Shown here: piece after piece, positions 23,508 to 33,056 of the stretch
How the letters are laid out: every line of letters begins with the position of its first letter
Position numbering within the stretch: position 1 is the stretch's first letter
Source of the DNA: Roseiarcus sp963794655
GTDB taxonomy: Bacteria > Pseudomonadota > Alphaproteobacteria > Rhizobiales > Beijerinckiaceae
Direction: 5' to 3'
Assembly (NCBI GenBank): GCA_963794655.1
Contig: CAWCEV010000008.1
Coordinates: 1,178,001-1,242,000, forward strand
DNA: 64,000 nucleotides
Program-made: the position numbers and the translations under genes
Notes under the pieces: model-generated
Told to the model about the DNA's origin: nothing
What the model saw: only the letters and a program-made list of their open reading frames with translations
The model's database searches: none

Positions 23508-26396
23508 ATGAAAGTCGTGATCGTCGAGTCGCCTGCGAAGGCCAAGACCATCAACAAATATCTCGGCAAGGACTACGGCGTTTACGCTTCGTTCGGCCAT
23601 GTGCGGGACCTTGCGGCCAAGGACGGCTCAGTCGATCCCAACGACGATTTCGCCATGCGCTGGGAGATCGACGCGAAGGCGGCCAAGCGACTGAGCGACA
23701 TCGGCAGCGCGGTCAAGGACGCCGACAGGGTGATTCTCGCGACCGACCCGGACCGCGAGGGCGAGGCGATCTCCTGGCACGTGCATGAAATCCTCAAGAG
23801 CAAGAAGCTGCTCAAGGACAAGCGGGTCGATCGGGTGGTGTTCAACGCGGTGACCAAGGACGCGGTCCAGGAGGCAATGCGCCACCCGCGGGAGATCGAC
23901 GAGGCGCTGGTCGACGCCTATCGGGCGCGCCGGGCGCTCGATTACCTGGTCGGCTTCACCTTGTCTCCGGTTCTGTGGCGCAAGCTGCCGGGAGCGCGCT
24001 CGGCCGGGCGGGTGCAGTCGGTCGCGCTGCGCATTATTTGCGACCGCGAGCTCGAGATCGAGAAGTTCGTTCCGCGCGAATATTGGTCGATCATCGCGCA
24101 TCTGCGGACGGAGGCGAATGCGCCCTTCTCCGCCCGTCTGGTCGGCGCCGACGGCAAGAAGATCGGCCGTCTGGATGTCGGCTCGGGCGCGGAAGCTGAA
24201 GCGTTCAAGATCGCGCTGGAGGCGGCGCGCTTCTCCGTCGCCGCGATCGAGTCGAAGCCGGTCAAGCGCCACCCCTACCCGCCCTTCACCACTTCGACAT
24301 TGCAGCAGGAAGCGTCGCGCAAGCTCGGCTTCGCGCCGGCGCGCACGATGCAGATCGCCCAACGTCTCTACGAGGGCGTCGACGTCGGCGAGGGCGCCGC
24401 CGGCCTCATCACCTATATGCGCACCGACGGCGTCGACCTCGCGCCGGAGGCGGTCACGGCTGCGCGCCGGGTCATCGGCAAGGATTTCGGCGACGCCTAT
24501 GTGCCGCCGAGCCCACGCAAATACACCGCCAAGGCCAAGAACGCGCAGGAAGCGCATGAGGCGATCCGCCCGACCGATATGACGCGACGCCCGCGCGACG
24601 TCGCCCGCCATCTCGAGCCCGAGCAGGCCAAGCTCTACGAGCTTATCTGGACGCGCACCATCGCGAGCCAGATGGAGAGCGCCGAGCTCGAGCGCACCAC
24701 GGTCGACATTCTGGCCGAAGCGGGCGCGCGCAAGCTCGAATTTCGCGCCAGCGGCCAGGTCGTGCGCTTTCCGGGTTTCCTCGCCCTCTACCAGGAGGGG
24801 CGCGACGACGAGGAGGACGAGGAGTCGAGCCGTCTGCCGGCGATGCGGCAAGGGGAGAAGCTTGCCAAGGAGCGGATCGACGCCGCGCAGCACTTCACCG
24901 AGCCGCCGCCCCGCTACACCGAGGCGACGCTGGTCAAGCGGATGGAGGAGCTCGGCATCGGCCGGCCGTCGACCTACGCCTCGACCATCGCGGTGCTCAA
25001 GGATCGCGCCTATGTCCGGCTCGACAAGAAGCGCCTTTTTCCCGAGGACAAGGGCCGGCTGGTGACGGCCTTCCTCGAGTCCTTCTTCGCCAAATATGTC
25101 GGCTACGATTTCACCGCCGATCTCGAGGAGAAGCTCGACCGGGTCTCGAACAGCGAGATCGACTGGAAGGCGCTGTTGCGCGATTTCTGGAACGATTTCT
25201 CGGGCGCCGTCGACGGCACCAAGGACCTCGGCACCCGCCAGGTGCTCGACAGCCTCAACGAGCTGCTCGGTCCACATATTTTCCCCGCGCGCGGCGATGG
25301 CGTCGATCCGCGCCTTTGCCCGCTCTGCGGCGAGGGGCAGCTCTCGCTCAAGCTCGGCAAGTACGGCGCCTTCATCGGCTGCTCGCGCTACCCCGATTGC
25401 AAGTTCTCTCGTGTTCTCGCGCCGACGGGCGCCGAAAGCGCCGAGGGAGACCGGCCGGGCGTGCGCGTGCTTGGCGTCAACCCGGAGAACAATCTGGAAG
25501 TCACGCTGCGTAGCGGCCGCTTCGGCGACTATGTGCAGGAAGGCGAAACGGAAAAGGGGTCCGAGGAGAAGCCGCGCCGCTCGTCGCTGCCGCGCGGCCT
25601 CGCGCCGGACGATGTGACGCTCGATAAGGCGCTCGCGCTTCTGTCGTTGCCGCGCGAGGTCGCGCGCCACCCGACGAGCAGCGAGCCGATCCTCGCCGGC
25701 ATCGGCCGCTACGGGGCTTATGTCCAGCACGGCAAGACCTACGCCAATCTCGGGCGCGACGACGACGTGCTCGAGATCGGCGCCAATCGGGCGATCGATC
25801 TCATCGTCGCGAAGGAGAGCGGGGCCGGCGGCTCGCGCTTCGGCGGCGGCGCGGCCCGCGTTCTCGGAGAGCATCCGGAGGGCGGCCCGGTCAGCGTCAA
25901 GCAGGGCCGGTTCGGGGCTTACGTCAATCACGGCAAGATCAACGCCACGATCCCGAAGGGGACCGACCCGGCAAGCCTCACGCTCGACGATGCGGTGGCG
26001 CTCCTCAAAGCGCGGGCCGCGGGCGGCGGCGTCATCGGCCGGCTCGTCGGCCAGCATCCGGACGGCGGGCCTGTCACCGTGCGCGACGGACGCTTCGGCG
26101 CCTATGTCAACTGGGGCAAGGTCAACGCGACCATCCCCAAGGGAACCGCGCCGGACTCGATCACGCTCGGTCATGCGCTCGAGCTCATCGCCGAGCGCGA
26201 GGGCCGGCCCGCGGCCCAGCGGCGAAAGAGGGCGGCGGCGCCGGCCAAGACCAAATCCAAGGCCGCGTCGCCCTCCACAAAGGCGCGGCCGCCAAAGCCG
26301 ACCGCGAAGAGCGGCTCGGCCCATGCCGCAAAACCGGGCGGTGCGAAAAAACTGGCGGCGTCGAGAGCGAAGGGCAAGAGTTCGGCGACCCGGTAG
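23508..26396 (+). CDS. topA: DNA topoisomerase I
   Basis: The protein is 962 residues starting MKVVIVESPAKAKTINKYLG, the Toprim opening. Metal-binding acidic residues lie in ILATDPDREGEAI. The catalytic Tyr303 is in LITYMRTDG, and a four-Cys zinc finger (CPLC...CSRYPDC) lies near residues 603-629. The C-terminus has repeated GRYGAYVQHG / GRFGAYVNHG modules and a Lys/Ala-rich tail. The enzyme relaxes negative supercoils. The upstream plsY/dprA neighbours of many Rhizobiales are not present here. It converges on the amidohydrolase gene. Confidence 0.97.
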   Translation: MKVVIVESPAKAKTINKYLGKDYGVYASFGHVRDLAAKDGSVDPNDDFAMRWEIDAKAAKRLSDIGSAVKDADRVILATDPDREGEAISWHVHEILKSKKLLKDKRVDRVVFNAVTKDAVQEAMRHPREIDEALVDAYRARRALDYLVGFTLSPVLWRKLPGARSAGRVQSVALRIICDRELEIEKFVPREYWSIIAHLRTEANAPFSARLVGADGKKIGRLDVGSGAEAEAFKIALEAARFSVAAIESKPVKRHPYPPFTTSTLQQEASRKLGFAPARTMQIAQRLYEGVDVGEGAAGLITYMRTDGVDLAPEAVTAARRVIGKDFGDAYVPPSPRKYTAKAKNAQEAHEAIRPTDMTRRPRDVARHLEPEQAKLYELIWTRTIASQMESAELERTTVDILAEAGARKLEFRASGQVVRFPGFLALYQEGRDDEEDEESSRLPAMRQGEKLAKERIDAAQHFTEPPPRYTEATLVKRMEELGIGRPSTYASTIAVLKDRAYVRLDKKRLFPEDKGRLVTAFLESFFAKYVGYDFTADLEEKLDRVSNSEIDWKALLRDFWNDFSGAVDGTKDLGTRQVLDSLNELLGPHIFPARGDGVDPRLCPLCGEGQLSLKLGKYGAFIGCSRYPDCKFSRVLAPTGAESAEGDRPGVRVLGVNPENNLEVTLRSGRFGDYVQEGETEKGSEEKPRRSSLPRGLAPDDVTLDKALALLSLPREVARHPTSSEPILAGIGRYGAYVQHGKTYANLGRDDDVLEIGANRAIDLIVAKESGAGGSRFGGGAARVLGEHPEGGPVSVKQGRFGAYVNHGKINATIPKGTDPASLTLDDAVALLKARAAGGGVIGRLVGQHPDGGPVTVRDGRFGAYVNWGKVNATIPKGTAPDSITLGHALELIAEREGRPAAQRRKRAAAPAKTKSKAASPSTKARPPKPTAKSGSAHAAKPGGAKKLAASRAKGKSSATR

Positions 26397-26398
26397 CC

Positions 26399-26415
26399 GG
26401 CGGGCGTCCCCCGCC
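26399..26415. terminator. Hairpin between convergent topA and amidohydrolase
   Basis: GGCGGG (26399-26404) and CCCGCC (26410-26415) form a 6-bp stem with a 5-nt loop three bases after the topA stop. No U tract follows, so efficiency is uncertain. Confidence 0.4.
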
Positions 26416-26444
26416 GCTTCCTCAAGGCCCCGCGCCGCGAACCC

Positions 26445-27935
26445 CTATGCTCTGAACAGGTTTTGCTCGATTCCCGCCGCCGCGAACAGGTAGTCGCGGC
26501 TCGCCGTGAGCTCGTCGCGCAGTTTCGCAATGTCGTAGCCGACGATCGCGCCGCGCCATTTCTTGATTTGTCCGGCGCAAAGGACGGTCGAGACGTTGGA
26601 GCGGTCCATGAGGGTGGCGACCGCGCCCGCGGCATGGTTGAGAGGCGCGACATTCAGCGCCGTCGCGTCGAGGAGGATGACGTCGGCGTCCTTGCCCGGC
26701 GTGAGCGATCCTGTCCTGTGATCGATCTTGAGCCCCCTGGCGCCGCCGATCGTGGCAAGTTCGAGCGCATCGGCGACCGACATCAGCTTCGGGTAGTCCT
26801 TGCCCGCGAGCGCGAGTTCATTGGCAAGCATCCGCTGCAACGTCAGCACGCTGCGCATCTGGGTGAACATGTCGGCGGTCATGGTGCATTCGACGTCGGA
26901 CGAGAGCGAGACGCTCATCTTGAGGTCGAGCGCCTTCTGGATCGGCGGCATGCCGTGGCGCATGTGCATTTCGATCGGCGCGGAGATCGAGACATGGGCG
27001 CCGGCGTCGGCCGCGGTTTTCCACGCCAGATCGCTCATTCCCGTCATGTGGATGAAGAAGCAATCCGGGCCGAATTCGCCTGCCTTCGCGAGCGCGTCGA
27101 AAGTCGGCTGCATCCCGAAGGTGACGACGACGTGCAGCGCGATCGGAAGGCCAAGCTCGCGTCCGGCCTTCCACGCCCTCTCGTAGCCTGGCAGATAGAT
27201 CTCGCCGCCCATGAACATGCCGAGCAACTGGTCGGATGAGGAAAAGTGCTGGTCGCGAATACGCTTCGCGTCGTCGGGATATTTCGCCCTCTCGCCCCAT
27301 CCCTCGAAATAGCCGAACACCGCCCGCCGTCCCGCCGCGCGCAGACCCTCGATCGCCGCATCCGAATGCTCGGGCGAATGGTGGATCTGGCTCACGTCCA
27401 TCACCCCCGTCACGCCAGCGTCGATCTGGGCCACCCCGCCGAAGACCTCGTTGATGTAGACGTCACGCGGCCGGTAAACCTTCGAGAAAGTCTGCAAGAT
27501 CAACTCATAGTAGTTGTGCGCGCTCTCCGGCCGGCCGTCGTTGACGAGAATGCCATCCGCGAGAACGCTGCGCAGCGCCGTCTCGAACTGGTGATGGTGG
27601 GTGTCGATGAAACCCGGCATGACGATATGTCCCGCCGCATCGATAATCGCTGCGTCCGGCGCTAAGATCGATTGCGCGACCTCGGCGATCTTCGAGCCCT
27701 CGATCAGGACGTCGCCGGTGGCGAAATTGCCTACCCCCCGGTCCATGGAGAGGATCGTTCCGCCCTTGATGAGCGTCCGCCGGCCTTTGTCGCCGACTCC
27801 CTCGGGGATCGCGGCGGCCGCGACCGCGCGTTGCGCCCTTGACTTGGCGGGGGAGGCCCGTCGCGGCGGCGCCTTTGCGGCGAAGAAGGGGCTTGTCCCG
27901 CCTTCCGCCGAGGCAAGGTCGCAAATGACGCACAT
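26445..27935 (-). CDS. Amidohydrolase family protein (ATZ/TRZ-like)
   Basis: The protein is 496 residues from ATG 27935 (MCVICDLASAEGG). The metal-dependent hydrolase fold is shown by GTILSMD, the HXH pair in GFIDTHHHQFE, a His in ALHVVVTFGM, the Asp in SLSSDVECTM and TGSLTPGKDADVILLD near the end. Members deaminate or hydrolyse cyclic amidines, nucleobases and s-triazines. The substrate is not evident. The N-terminal ~65 residues (CVIC motif and a Pro/Ala/Arg linker) are outside the usual fold. The gene interrupts the common topA-rnr neighbourhood together with the VOC gene. Confidence 0.85.
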   Translation of the reverse strand: MCVICDLASAEGGTSPFFAAKAPPRRASPAKSRAQRAVAAAAIPEGVGDKGRRTLIKGGTILSMDRGVGNFATGDVLIEGSKIAEVAQSILAPDAAIIDAAGHIVMPGFIDTHHHQFETALRSVLADGILVNDGRPESAHNYYELILQTFSKVYRPRDVYINEVFGGVAQIDAGVTGVMDVSQIHHSPEHSDAAIEGLRAAGRRAVFGYFEGWGERAKYPDDAKRIRDQHFSSSDQLLGMFMGGEIYLPGYERAWKAGRELGLPIALHVVVTFGMQPTFDALAKAGEFGPDCFFIHMTGMSDLAWKTAADAGAHVSISAPIEMHMRHGMPPIQKALDLKMSVSLSSDVECTMTADMFTQMRSVLTLQRMLANELALAGKDYPKLMSVADALELATIGGARGLKIDHRTGSLTPGKDADVILLDATALNVAPLNHAAGAVATLMDRSNVSTVLCAGQIKKWRGAIVGYDIAKLRDELTASRDYLFAAAGIEQNLFRA

Positions 27936-28048
27936 TTTATTTCCTCCCCGCACCGATCGATCGCCGCGTTCGGAAGGCGGCTCTGGGCGCGGCGAGGTTT
28001 CCTGAAAAGGCGTCACCCGTCAATCGCGGACGCGCGCCGATCAATGCC

Positions 28049-28435
28049 CTATCCGGGCTTATGACACACGGCCTCGATGTTGTTGCCGTCCGGATCCAGG
28101 ACGAAGGCGCCGTAGTAGTGCTCATGGTAGTGGGGCCGCAGGCCCGGCGCGCCGTTGTCGCGCCCGCCCGCAGCCATCGCCGCATGGTAGAACGCATCGA
28201 CTTCGGCGCGCGTTTGCGCCGTAAAGGCGACATGCGTTCCGCCTTTGGGCTTCGAGCCCGTGCCGATCCAGAAGAAAGGTTTTCGATCGTCGCCGAAACC
28301 GGCGCCCGCGTAGCCGCCCGTCTCCTGCGGCGTGACCTCCATGACGACGCCGAGGCCGAGCGGCTTCAGCGCGCTCAAATAAAAGGTTTTCGCGCGACCG
28401 ATGTCGCCGACTGAAAGGCCAATGTGATCAATCAT
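28049..28435 (-). CDS. VOC-family (glyoxalase/bleomycin-resistance-like) protein
   Basis: The protein is 128 residues from ATG 28435 (MIDHIGLSVGDIGRAKTFY). It shows the paired beta-alpha-beta-beta-beta module, with YHEHYYGAFVLDPDGNNIEAV providing the conserved C-terminal metal-side strand. These small metal-dependent enzymes include glyoxalases, dioxygenases and antibiotic-binding proteins; the sequence does not tell which. It is 113 bp upstream of the amidohydrolase on the same strand and divergent to the PE-methyltransferase gene. Confidence 0.88.
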   Translation of the reverse strand: MIDHIGLSVGDIGRAKTFYLSALKPLGLGVVMEVTPQETGGYAGAGFGDDRKPFFWIGTGSKPKGGTHVAFTAQTRAEVDAFYHAAMAAGGRDNGAPGLRPHYHEHYYGAFVLDPDGNNIEAVCHKPG

Positions 28436-28634
28436 TTTAAAGCTCTCCGATCCGGCGGCGCGCCCGAGGCGCAGGCCCCGCCTCGCGGAGCATAAGCGAG
28501 AGCCGGGAGGATTGCCCACCGCGCCGATCCGGGGACCTCGAAGCCCGTCGCAGCCGCTCAATTCTGTGCTATAAGGCCCGCTAAACTCATGGGCGAAGGA
28601 CGGGCAGGCGTGAGCTTGCGGTGAGGGCCCGTCA

Positions 28635-29306
28635 ATGAATCCGATCAACGCGACTCCGGCATATGCGGCTCATTCGGCGGAGGCGGCCTATAGCCGCTGG
28701 GCGCCGGTTTACGACCTCATCTTCGATCTCCCCTTCCATCCGGGCCGGGCGGCGGCGGCCCGCGCCGCAGCCGAGGGGGCCAGTCCCGGCGGCGAGATTC
28801 TCGTGGTCGGCGTTGGCACCGGGCTCGAACTGCAGCTTCTGCCCGGCAATGTGCTGGTGACCGGCATCGACATCTCCGGCCCGATGTTGCGCGCCGCGCG
28901 GGCTCGCGTCGAGCGCATGGGCCTGGCGCAGGTGAAGGGCCTCCATGTGATGGACGCCGGGGCGCTCGAGTTTCCTGAGGCCGCGTTCGATGTCGTGCTC
29001 GCGCCCTATGTGATCAGCGTCGTCCCCCATCCCGAGCGGACGCTTGACGAAGCCTGGCGGGTGTTGAGGCCGGGCGGCTCACTCATCGTGATGAACCACT
29101 TCGCGGCCTCCGCTGGCTTGCGGGCCGGCGTCGAGCGCCGGATGGAGACCGCGGCCGGCTGGCTCGGCTGGCATCCGAACTTCCCTTATTCAACTGTCGC
29201 AGACTGGATCGCTGCGCGTCCCGACGCGCGGATCGTCGAGCGGCGCGAACTCGCGCCGATGAAGCTCTTCACCCTGCTGAGAATCGAGAAAGCCGAGCGC
29301 GGGTGA
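28635..29306 (+). CDS. pmtA: Class I SAM methyltransferase, PmtA-like (PE N-methyltransferase)
   Basis: The protein is 223 residues. The N-terminus AYSRWAPVYDLIFDLPFHPGR is characteristic of the Rhodobacter/Rhizobium-type phosphatidylethanolamine N-methyltransferase. It is followed by SAM motif I EILVVGVGTGLEL, VTGIDISGPMLR and the later motif VLAPYVISVVPHPERTLDEAWRV. The enzyme methylates PE stepwise to phosphatidylcholine at the membrane. The C-terminal LAPMKLFTLLRIEK ending fits the family. The name rests on motif resemblance, and a related lipid or ubiquinone methyltransferase remains possible. Confidence 0.75.
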   Translation: MNPINATPAYAAHSAEAAYSRWAPVYDLIFDLPFHPGRAAAARAAAEGASPGGEILVVGVGTGLELQLLPGNVLVTGIDISGPMLRAARARVERMGLAQVKGLHVMDAGALEFPEAAFDVVLAPYVISVVPHPERTLDEAWRVLRPGGSLIVMNHFAASAGLRAGVERRMETAAGWLGWHPNFPYSTVADWIAARPDARIVERRELAPMKLFTLLRIEKAERG

Positions 29307-29398
29307 CGGCCTTCCGCTGCCCGTCGGATCGTTGCGGCTTGTTTCCTCGGGCGGTCGAACTTACCTTCGCAGCGGGGCGCTTCCGCCGCCCTTGAGAA

Positions 29399-31729
29399 GT
29401 GGAAGCCTTGCAGAATCAAAAAATCCGTCGGCGCGCGCCGAAGGTCGACCGGAACGTGGCTGAACCGCGGGCCTCGGCGCTTCCTTCGCGCGAGCAGGTG
29501 ATGGCCTTCATCGGCGGAGCGCCCGCGCCCAATGGCGAACGTGCGCCCGCGCGGGTGACCAAGCGCGACATCGCTCGCGCCTTCGGCGTCAAGGGCGAAG
29601 CCAAGGCGGGATTGAAGCTCATCCTCAAGGATTTGCAGGCCGAAGGCGCCGTCGCGCGCGGGCGCAAGGCGCTGAGCGTCCAGGGCCGCCTGCCCTCGCT
29701 CGTCGTAGCCGATATCGCCGAGCGCGACCGCGACGGCGATTTGATCGCAAGGCCCGTCGACTGGAGCGGTGAAGGGCCTGCACCGCGCATCCTCGTTCGC
29801 CCCTCCCGAGCCAAGCGCGAGCGCGCGCCGGCGCCGGGTCTGGGCGCGCGGGTCCTGATGCGGGTCGACTTCGACCCGGACGCCGGGGAGGGCGCCGCCG
29901 CCTATTCCGGCCGGGTCATCAAGATCCTCGACAAGCTCAAGGGCCGCGCCTTCGCCGTCTATCGCGCCGCGGCGGACGGCTCGGGCCGGGCGCTGCCGGT
30001 CGAGAAGCGCGGGGCGGCGCGCGAGTTCTTCGTGCCGGCGGCCATGGCGGGTGAGGCGCGGGACGGAGATCTCGTCGCCATCGAGCCATTGCGCGAGGGG
30101 CGCATCGGGCCCCCGCACGCCCGCGTCGTCGAGACGATCGGCTCGGTCAAGTCCGAGCGCGCGGTGAGCCTGATCGCGCTCGCGACCCATCATATCCCGC
30201 ATGTGTTCTCGCCCGACGCGCTGAGGGAGGCCGAGGCCGCGCGGCCCGTGCGGCTCAGCCCGCCGCGCCAGGACTGGCGCGCGCTGCCGCTCGTGACCAT
30301 CGATCCGCCAGACGCCAAGGACCATGACGACGCGGTCCATGCGACGCCCGACGCCGACCCCGGCAATCCCGACGGCTACGTGCTCACCGTCGCCATCGCC
30401 GACGTCGCGGCCTATGTCCGGCCCGGCTCGGCCCTCGATCGGGACGCGCTCGAGCGCGGCAATTCGGTCTATTTTCCCGACCGCGTCGTGCCGATGCTGC
30501 CGGAGCGGATCTCGAACGACCTGTGCTCGCTGCGCCCGCTCGAGGACCGCCCGGCGCTTGCGGTGCGCATGGTGCTCGGGGCCGACGGGCGCAAGCGCTC
30601 GCACAAGTTCCACCGCATCATGATGCGGTCCGCCGCAAAGCTCTCGTACGAGCAGGCGCAAGCCGCGATCGACGGGCGCCCGGACGAAGCGACGGCGCCC
30701 CTGCTTGAGGGCGCGCTGAGACCGCTCTACGCCGCCCATTCGGTGATAAAGATCGAACGCGAGCGGCGCGATCCGCTCGACCTCGATCTGCCGGAGCGCA
30801 AGCTTGTCCTCGACCGCGAGGGCCGGCTCAAGGACGTGCGCTGGCCCGAGCGGCTGGAAGCCCACCGGCTGATCGAGGAGTTCATGATCCTCGCCAATGT
30901 CGCCGCCGCCGAGACGCTCGAAGCGCAGCATTCGCCGCTTCTCTATCGCGCCCATGACGCGCCGAGCGTCGAGAAGCTCAACGACCTGATCGAGTTCCTG
31001 CGCACCATCGGCGTCAAACTGGCCAAGGGCGAGCGCGTTCGCCCGTCACATTTCAACGGCGTGCTCGGCCGGGTGCGTGGCCAGGCGGTCGAGGCTTTGG
31101 TCAATGAGGTGGTGTTGCGCGCCCAGGCGCAGGCCGAATACAGCCACGAGAACTACGGCCATTTCGGCCTCAATCTGCGCCGCTACGCCCACTTCACTTC
31201 ACCAATCCGCCGCTACGCCGACCTGATCGTCCACCGCGCGCTGATCCGCGCGCTCAATCTCGGCGAGGGCGGGCTCAACGACATGCGCACGGGCGAACTG
31301 GCGCAGATCGCCGAGCATATCTCCGCCGCCGAACGCCGCGCGATGGCGGCGGAACGGGAGACCGTGGACCGCGTTATTGCCGCGCATCTGGCCGATGAGG
31401 TCGGCGCCGTGTTCGAGGGCCGCATCGCCGGCGTGACCCGCGTCGGCCTGTTCGTGAAGCTGAGCGCGACCGGCGCCGACGGCTTCGTGCCTGCCGCGAC
31501 GCTCGGCGACGACTACTACCGCTTCGAGGAGGCAAACCGGGCGCTTGTCGGGACACGGACCAAGGAAGCCTTCCGCCTCGGCGGAGCGGTCAGGGTGCGT
31601 CTCGTCGAGGCCGCGCCGTTCGCCGGCGCGCTGCGGTTCGAAATCCTGCGCGGCGACGCCGAGCCGCGCAGGCGTAACCCGGCCGGACCCGCGCCGGCCA
31701 AACCGGTCCGCAGGGGTAAGCGGCGATGA
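29399..31729 (+). CDS. rnr: Ribonuclease R
   Basis: The protein is up to 776 residues. The start is GTG 29399, or possibly ATG 29501 (MAFIGGAPAPNG). A winged-helix region at ~30-100 (VTKRDIARAFGVKGEAKAGL) is followed by cold-shock-like folds. The RNB catalytic domain runs from ~290 to 620 (TIDPPDAKDHDDAV with the metal-binding Asp residues, ERISNDLCSLRP, HFTSPIRRYADLIVHR), and a C-terminal S1 domain is at ~665-745. It is a processive 3'-5' exonuclease that degrades structured RNA. The stop overlaps the DUF983 start by four bases, making an operon with the NUDIX gene. Confidence 0.96.
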   Translation: MEALQNQKIRRRAPKVDRNVAEPRASALPSREQVMAFIGGAPAPNGERAPARVTKRDIARAFGVKGEAKAGLKLILKDLQAEGAVARGRKALSVQGRLPSLVVADIAERDRDGDLIARPVDWSGEGPAPRILVRPSRAKRERAPAPGLGARVLMRVDFDPDAGEGAAAYSGRVIKILDKLKGRAFAVYRAAADGSGRALPVEKRGAAREFFVPAAMAGEARDGDLVAIEPLREGRIGPPHARVVETIGSVKSERAVSLIALATHHIPHVFSPDALREAEAARPVRLSPPRQDWRALPLVTIDPPDAKDHDDAVHATPDADPGNPDGYVLTVAIADVAAYVRPGSALDRDALERGNSVYFPDRVVPMLPERISNDLCSLRPLEDRPALAVRMVLGADGRKRSHKFHRIMMRSAAKLSYEQAQAAIDGRPDEATAPLLEGALRPLYAAHSVIKIERERRDPLDLDLPERKLVLDREGRLKDVRWPERLEAHRLIEEFMILANVAAAETLEAQHSPLLYRAHDAPSVEKLNDLIEFLRTIGVKLAKGERVRPSHFNGVLGRVRGQAVEALVNEVVLRAQAQAEYSHENYGHFGLNLRRYAHFTSPIRRYADLIVHRALIRALNLGEGGLNDMRTGELAQIAEHISAAERRAMAAERETVDRVIAAHLADEVGAVFEGRIAGVTRVGLFVKLSATGADGFVPAATLGDDYYRFEEANRALVGTRTKEAFRLGGAVRVRLVEAAPFAGALRFEILRGDAEPRRRNPAGPAPAKPVRRGKRR

Positions 31730-32145
31730 ACGACATGACGCGCTTCTGGCGCATCCCGACGCCCCGGCCCGAGCGTCCGCTGCGCACCGCGATCGCCCGC
31801 GGCTTCTTCGGCCGATGCCCGGCGTGCGGGCGGGGAAAACTGTTCCGCTCCTATCTCAAGGTCGTCGGCGCCTGCAAGATTTGCGGCGAGGACATGACTC
31901 CCCAGCGCGCCGACGATGCGCCGGCCTATCTCACCCTCCTGATCGTCGCGCATGGGGTCGGCGCCGGCATCCTGATGTCCGACGAACTCTGGCCGCATGC
32001 GTCCGCGCTCTGGGTCATCGCGTTCTGGCTCGCGGTGACTGTCGTCGCGAGCCTCATCATCCTGCCTCGCGCCAAGGGCGCCGTGATCGGCCAGCAGTGG
32101 GCGATGTGCATGCACGGCTTCGGGGTCGAGGGCGACCGGACGTGA
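31726..32145 (+). CDS. DUF983 family membrane protein
   Basis: The protein is 139 residues. A zinc-ribbon-like pair, CPACGRGKLF and CKICGEDM (residues ~31-60), precedes two membrane helices (YLTLLIVAHGVGAGIL and LWVIAFWLAVTVVASLIIL). It ends GQQWAMCMHGFG, the usual family ending. DUF983 genes follow rnr in alphaproteobacteria and their function is unknown. The start overlaps the rnr stop by ATGA, and the stop overlaps the NUDIX start by GTGA, so the three genes are translationally coupled. Confidence 0.9.
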   Translation: MNDMTRFWRIPTPRPERPLRTAIARGFFGRCPACGRGKLFRSYLKVVGACKICGEDMTPQRADDAPAYLTLLIVAHGVGAGILMSDELWPHASALWVIAFWLAVTVVASLIILPRAKGAVIGQQWAMCMHGFGVEGDRT

Positions 32146-32852
32146 CCGACGCCTCGAGGTCCGAGCGCGCGCTGCGCCCGCGCGACGCGGCGACGCTGAT
32201 CCTGATCGAGCGCTCCGCGGCCGGGGGCGCGCGTGTGCTGATGGGCAAGCGGCACGCCGGACACCGGTTCATGCCGGGCAAGTTCGTCTTTCCCGGCGGC
32301 CGGGTCGAGCCGGAGGACCGGCGGATGGCCGCGGCGACCGCGCTCGATCCTCACGTCGAGGCGAAACTCAACGCCCGGGTCCGCCGGCCTTCGCCGCATT
32401 TCGCCCGCGCCGTGGCGCTCGCGGCGATCCGCGAGACCTTCGAGGAAACCGGGCTCGCGATCGGCGTCCTCAACCCTGGCGCGGCGAACAATCCGCCGCC
32501 GGGCGCATGGTCCAAGTTCGCGGCGACCGGCGTCACTCCGGCGCTCGAAGCGATCGACTTCCTGGCCCGGGCGATCACGCCGCCCGGGCGCCCCCGGCGC
32601 TTCGACGCGCGCTTTCTCATCGCTGACGCGAGTTCAATCGCCAAACGGGTCGAAGGGGCCGTGCATTCCGAGGCCGAACTGGTCGAACTGGTCTGGACGC
32701 CGCTCGACGCGGCGCTCAATCTCGACCTTCCCGATATCACCCGCGCCGCGCTTGCCGACCTCGTCCGGGCGCTCGACGGTGGCCTCGACAGGCGCCGCCC
32801 GCGCCCGTTCTATCGCCAGTTGCGTGGCAAGCGGCTCGTGGAGCAGCTCTAG
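32142..32852 (+). CDS. NUDIX hydrolase family protein
   Basis: The protein is 236 residues from GTG 32142 (VTDASRSERALRPRDAA), four bases overlapping DUF983. The NUDIX elements are present with an insertion: FPGGRVEPEDRR and, ~45 residues later, AIRETFEETGLAIG, which gives the REXXEEXG core. Members hydrolyse nucleoside diphosphates linked to another moiety. The C-terminus RRPRPFYRQLRGKRLVEQL matters because a second, decayed copy of this 3' end lies at 35728-35923. Confidence 0.88.
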   Translation: MTDASRSERALRPRDAATLILIERSAAGGARVLMGKRHAGHRFMPGKFVFPGGRVEPEDRRMAAATALDPHVEAKLNARVRRPSPHFARAVALAAIRETFEETGLAIGVLNPGAANNPPPGAWSKFAATGVTPALEAIDFLARAITPPGRPRRFDARFLIADASSIAKRVEGAVHSEAELVELVWTPLDAALNLDLPDITRAALADLVRALDGGLDRRRPRPFYRQLRGKRLVEQL

Positions 32853-33056
32853 CCGAAGGTGCGCCCGAAGCACGATGCGGTCATCGTCGCCGCCGCCGGC
32901 GTGCCGGTAACCGCCAACCCGTGCTGACGATCTCGCACGGGATTTTGCGCCTGTCGCGCCCGGCGCCGGCGCGGGACCGGAGTCGGTTGCGCGATCGACT
33001 TTCCTCTTTCCAGGGAAGAGGAGCAGCATTAGTCTCGGATGGATTTACGATTGGGA

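Noticed and set aside
23628..26324. An ~898-codon open frame antisense to topA
   Set aside because: It mirrors topA codon structure, is Arg/Ala/Glu low-complexity, and has no family character; long antisense frames are expected in GC-rich coding DNA.
29186..30955. A ~589-codon open frame antisense to rnr
   Set aside because: Same reason: a shadow of the RNase R gene with no recognisable domain.
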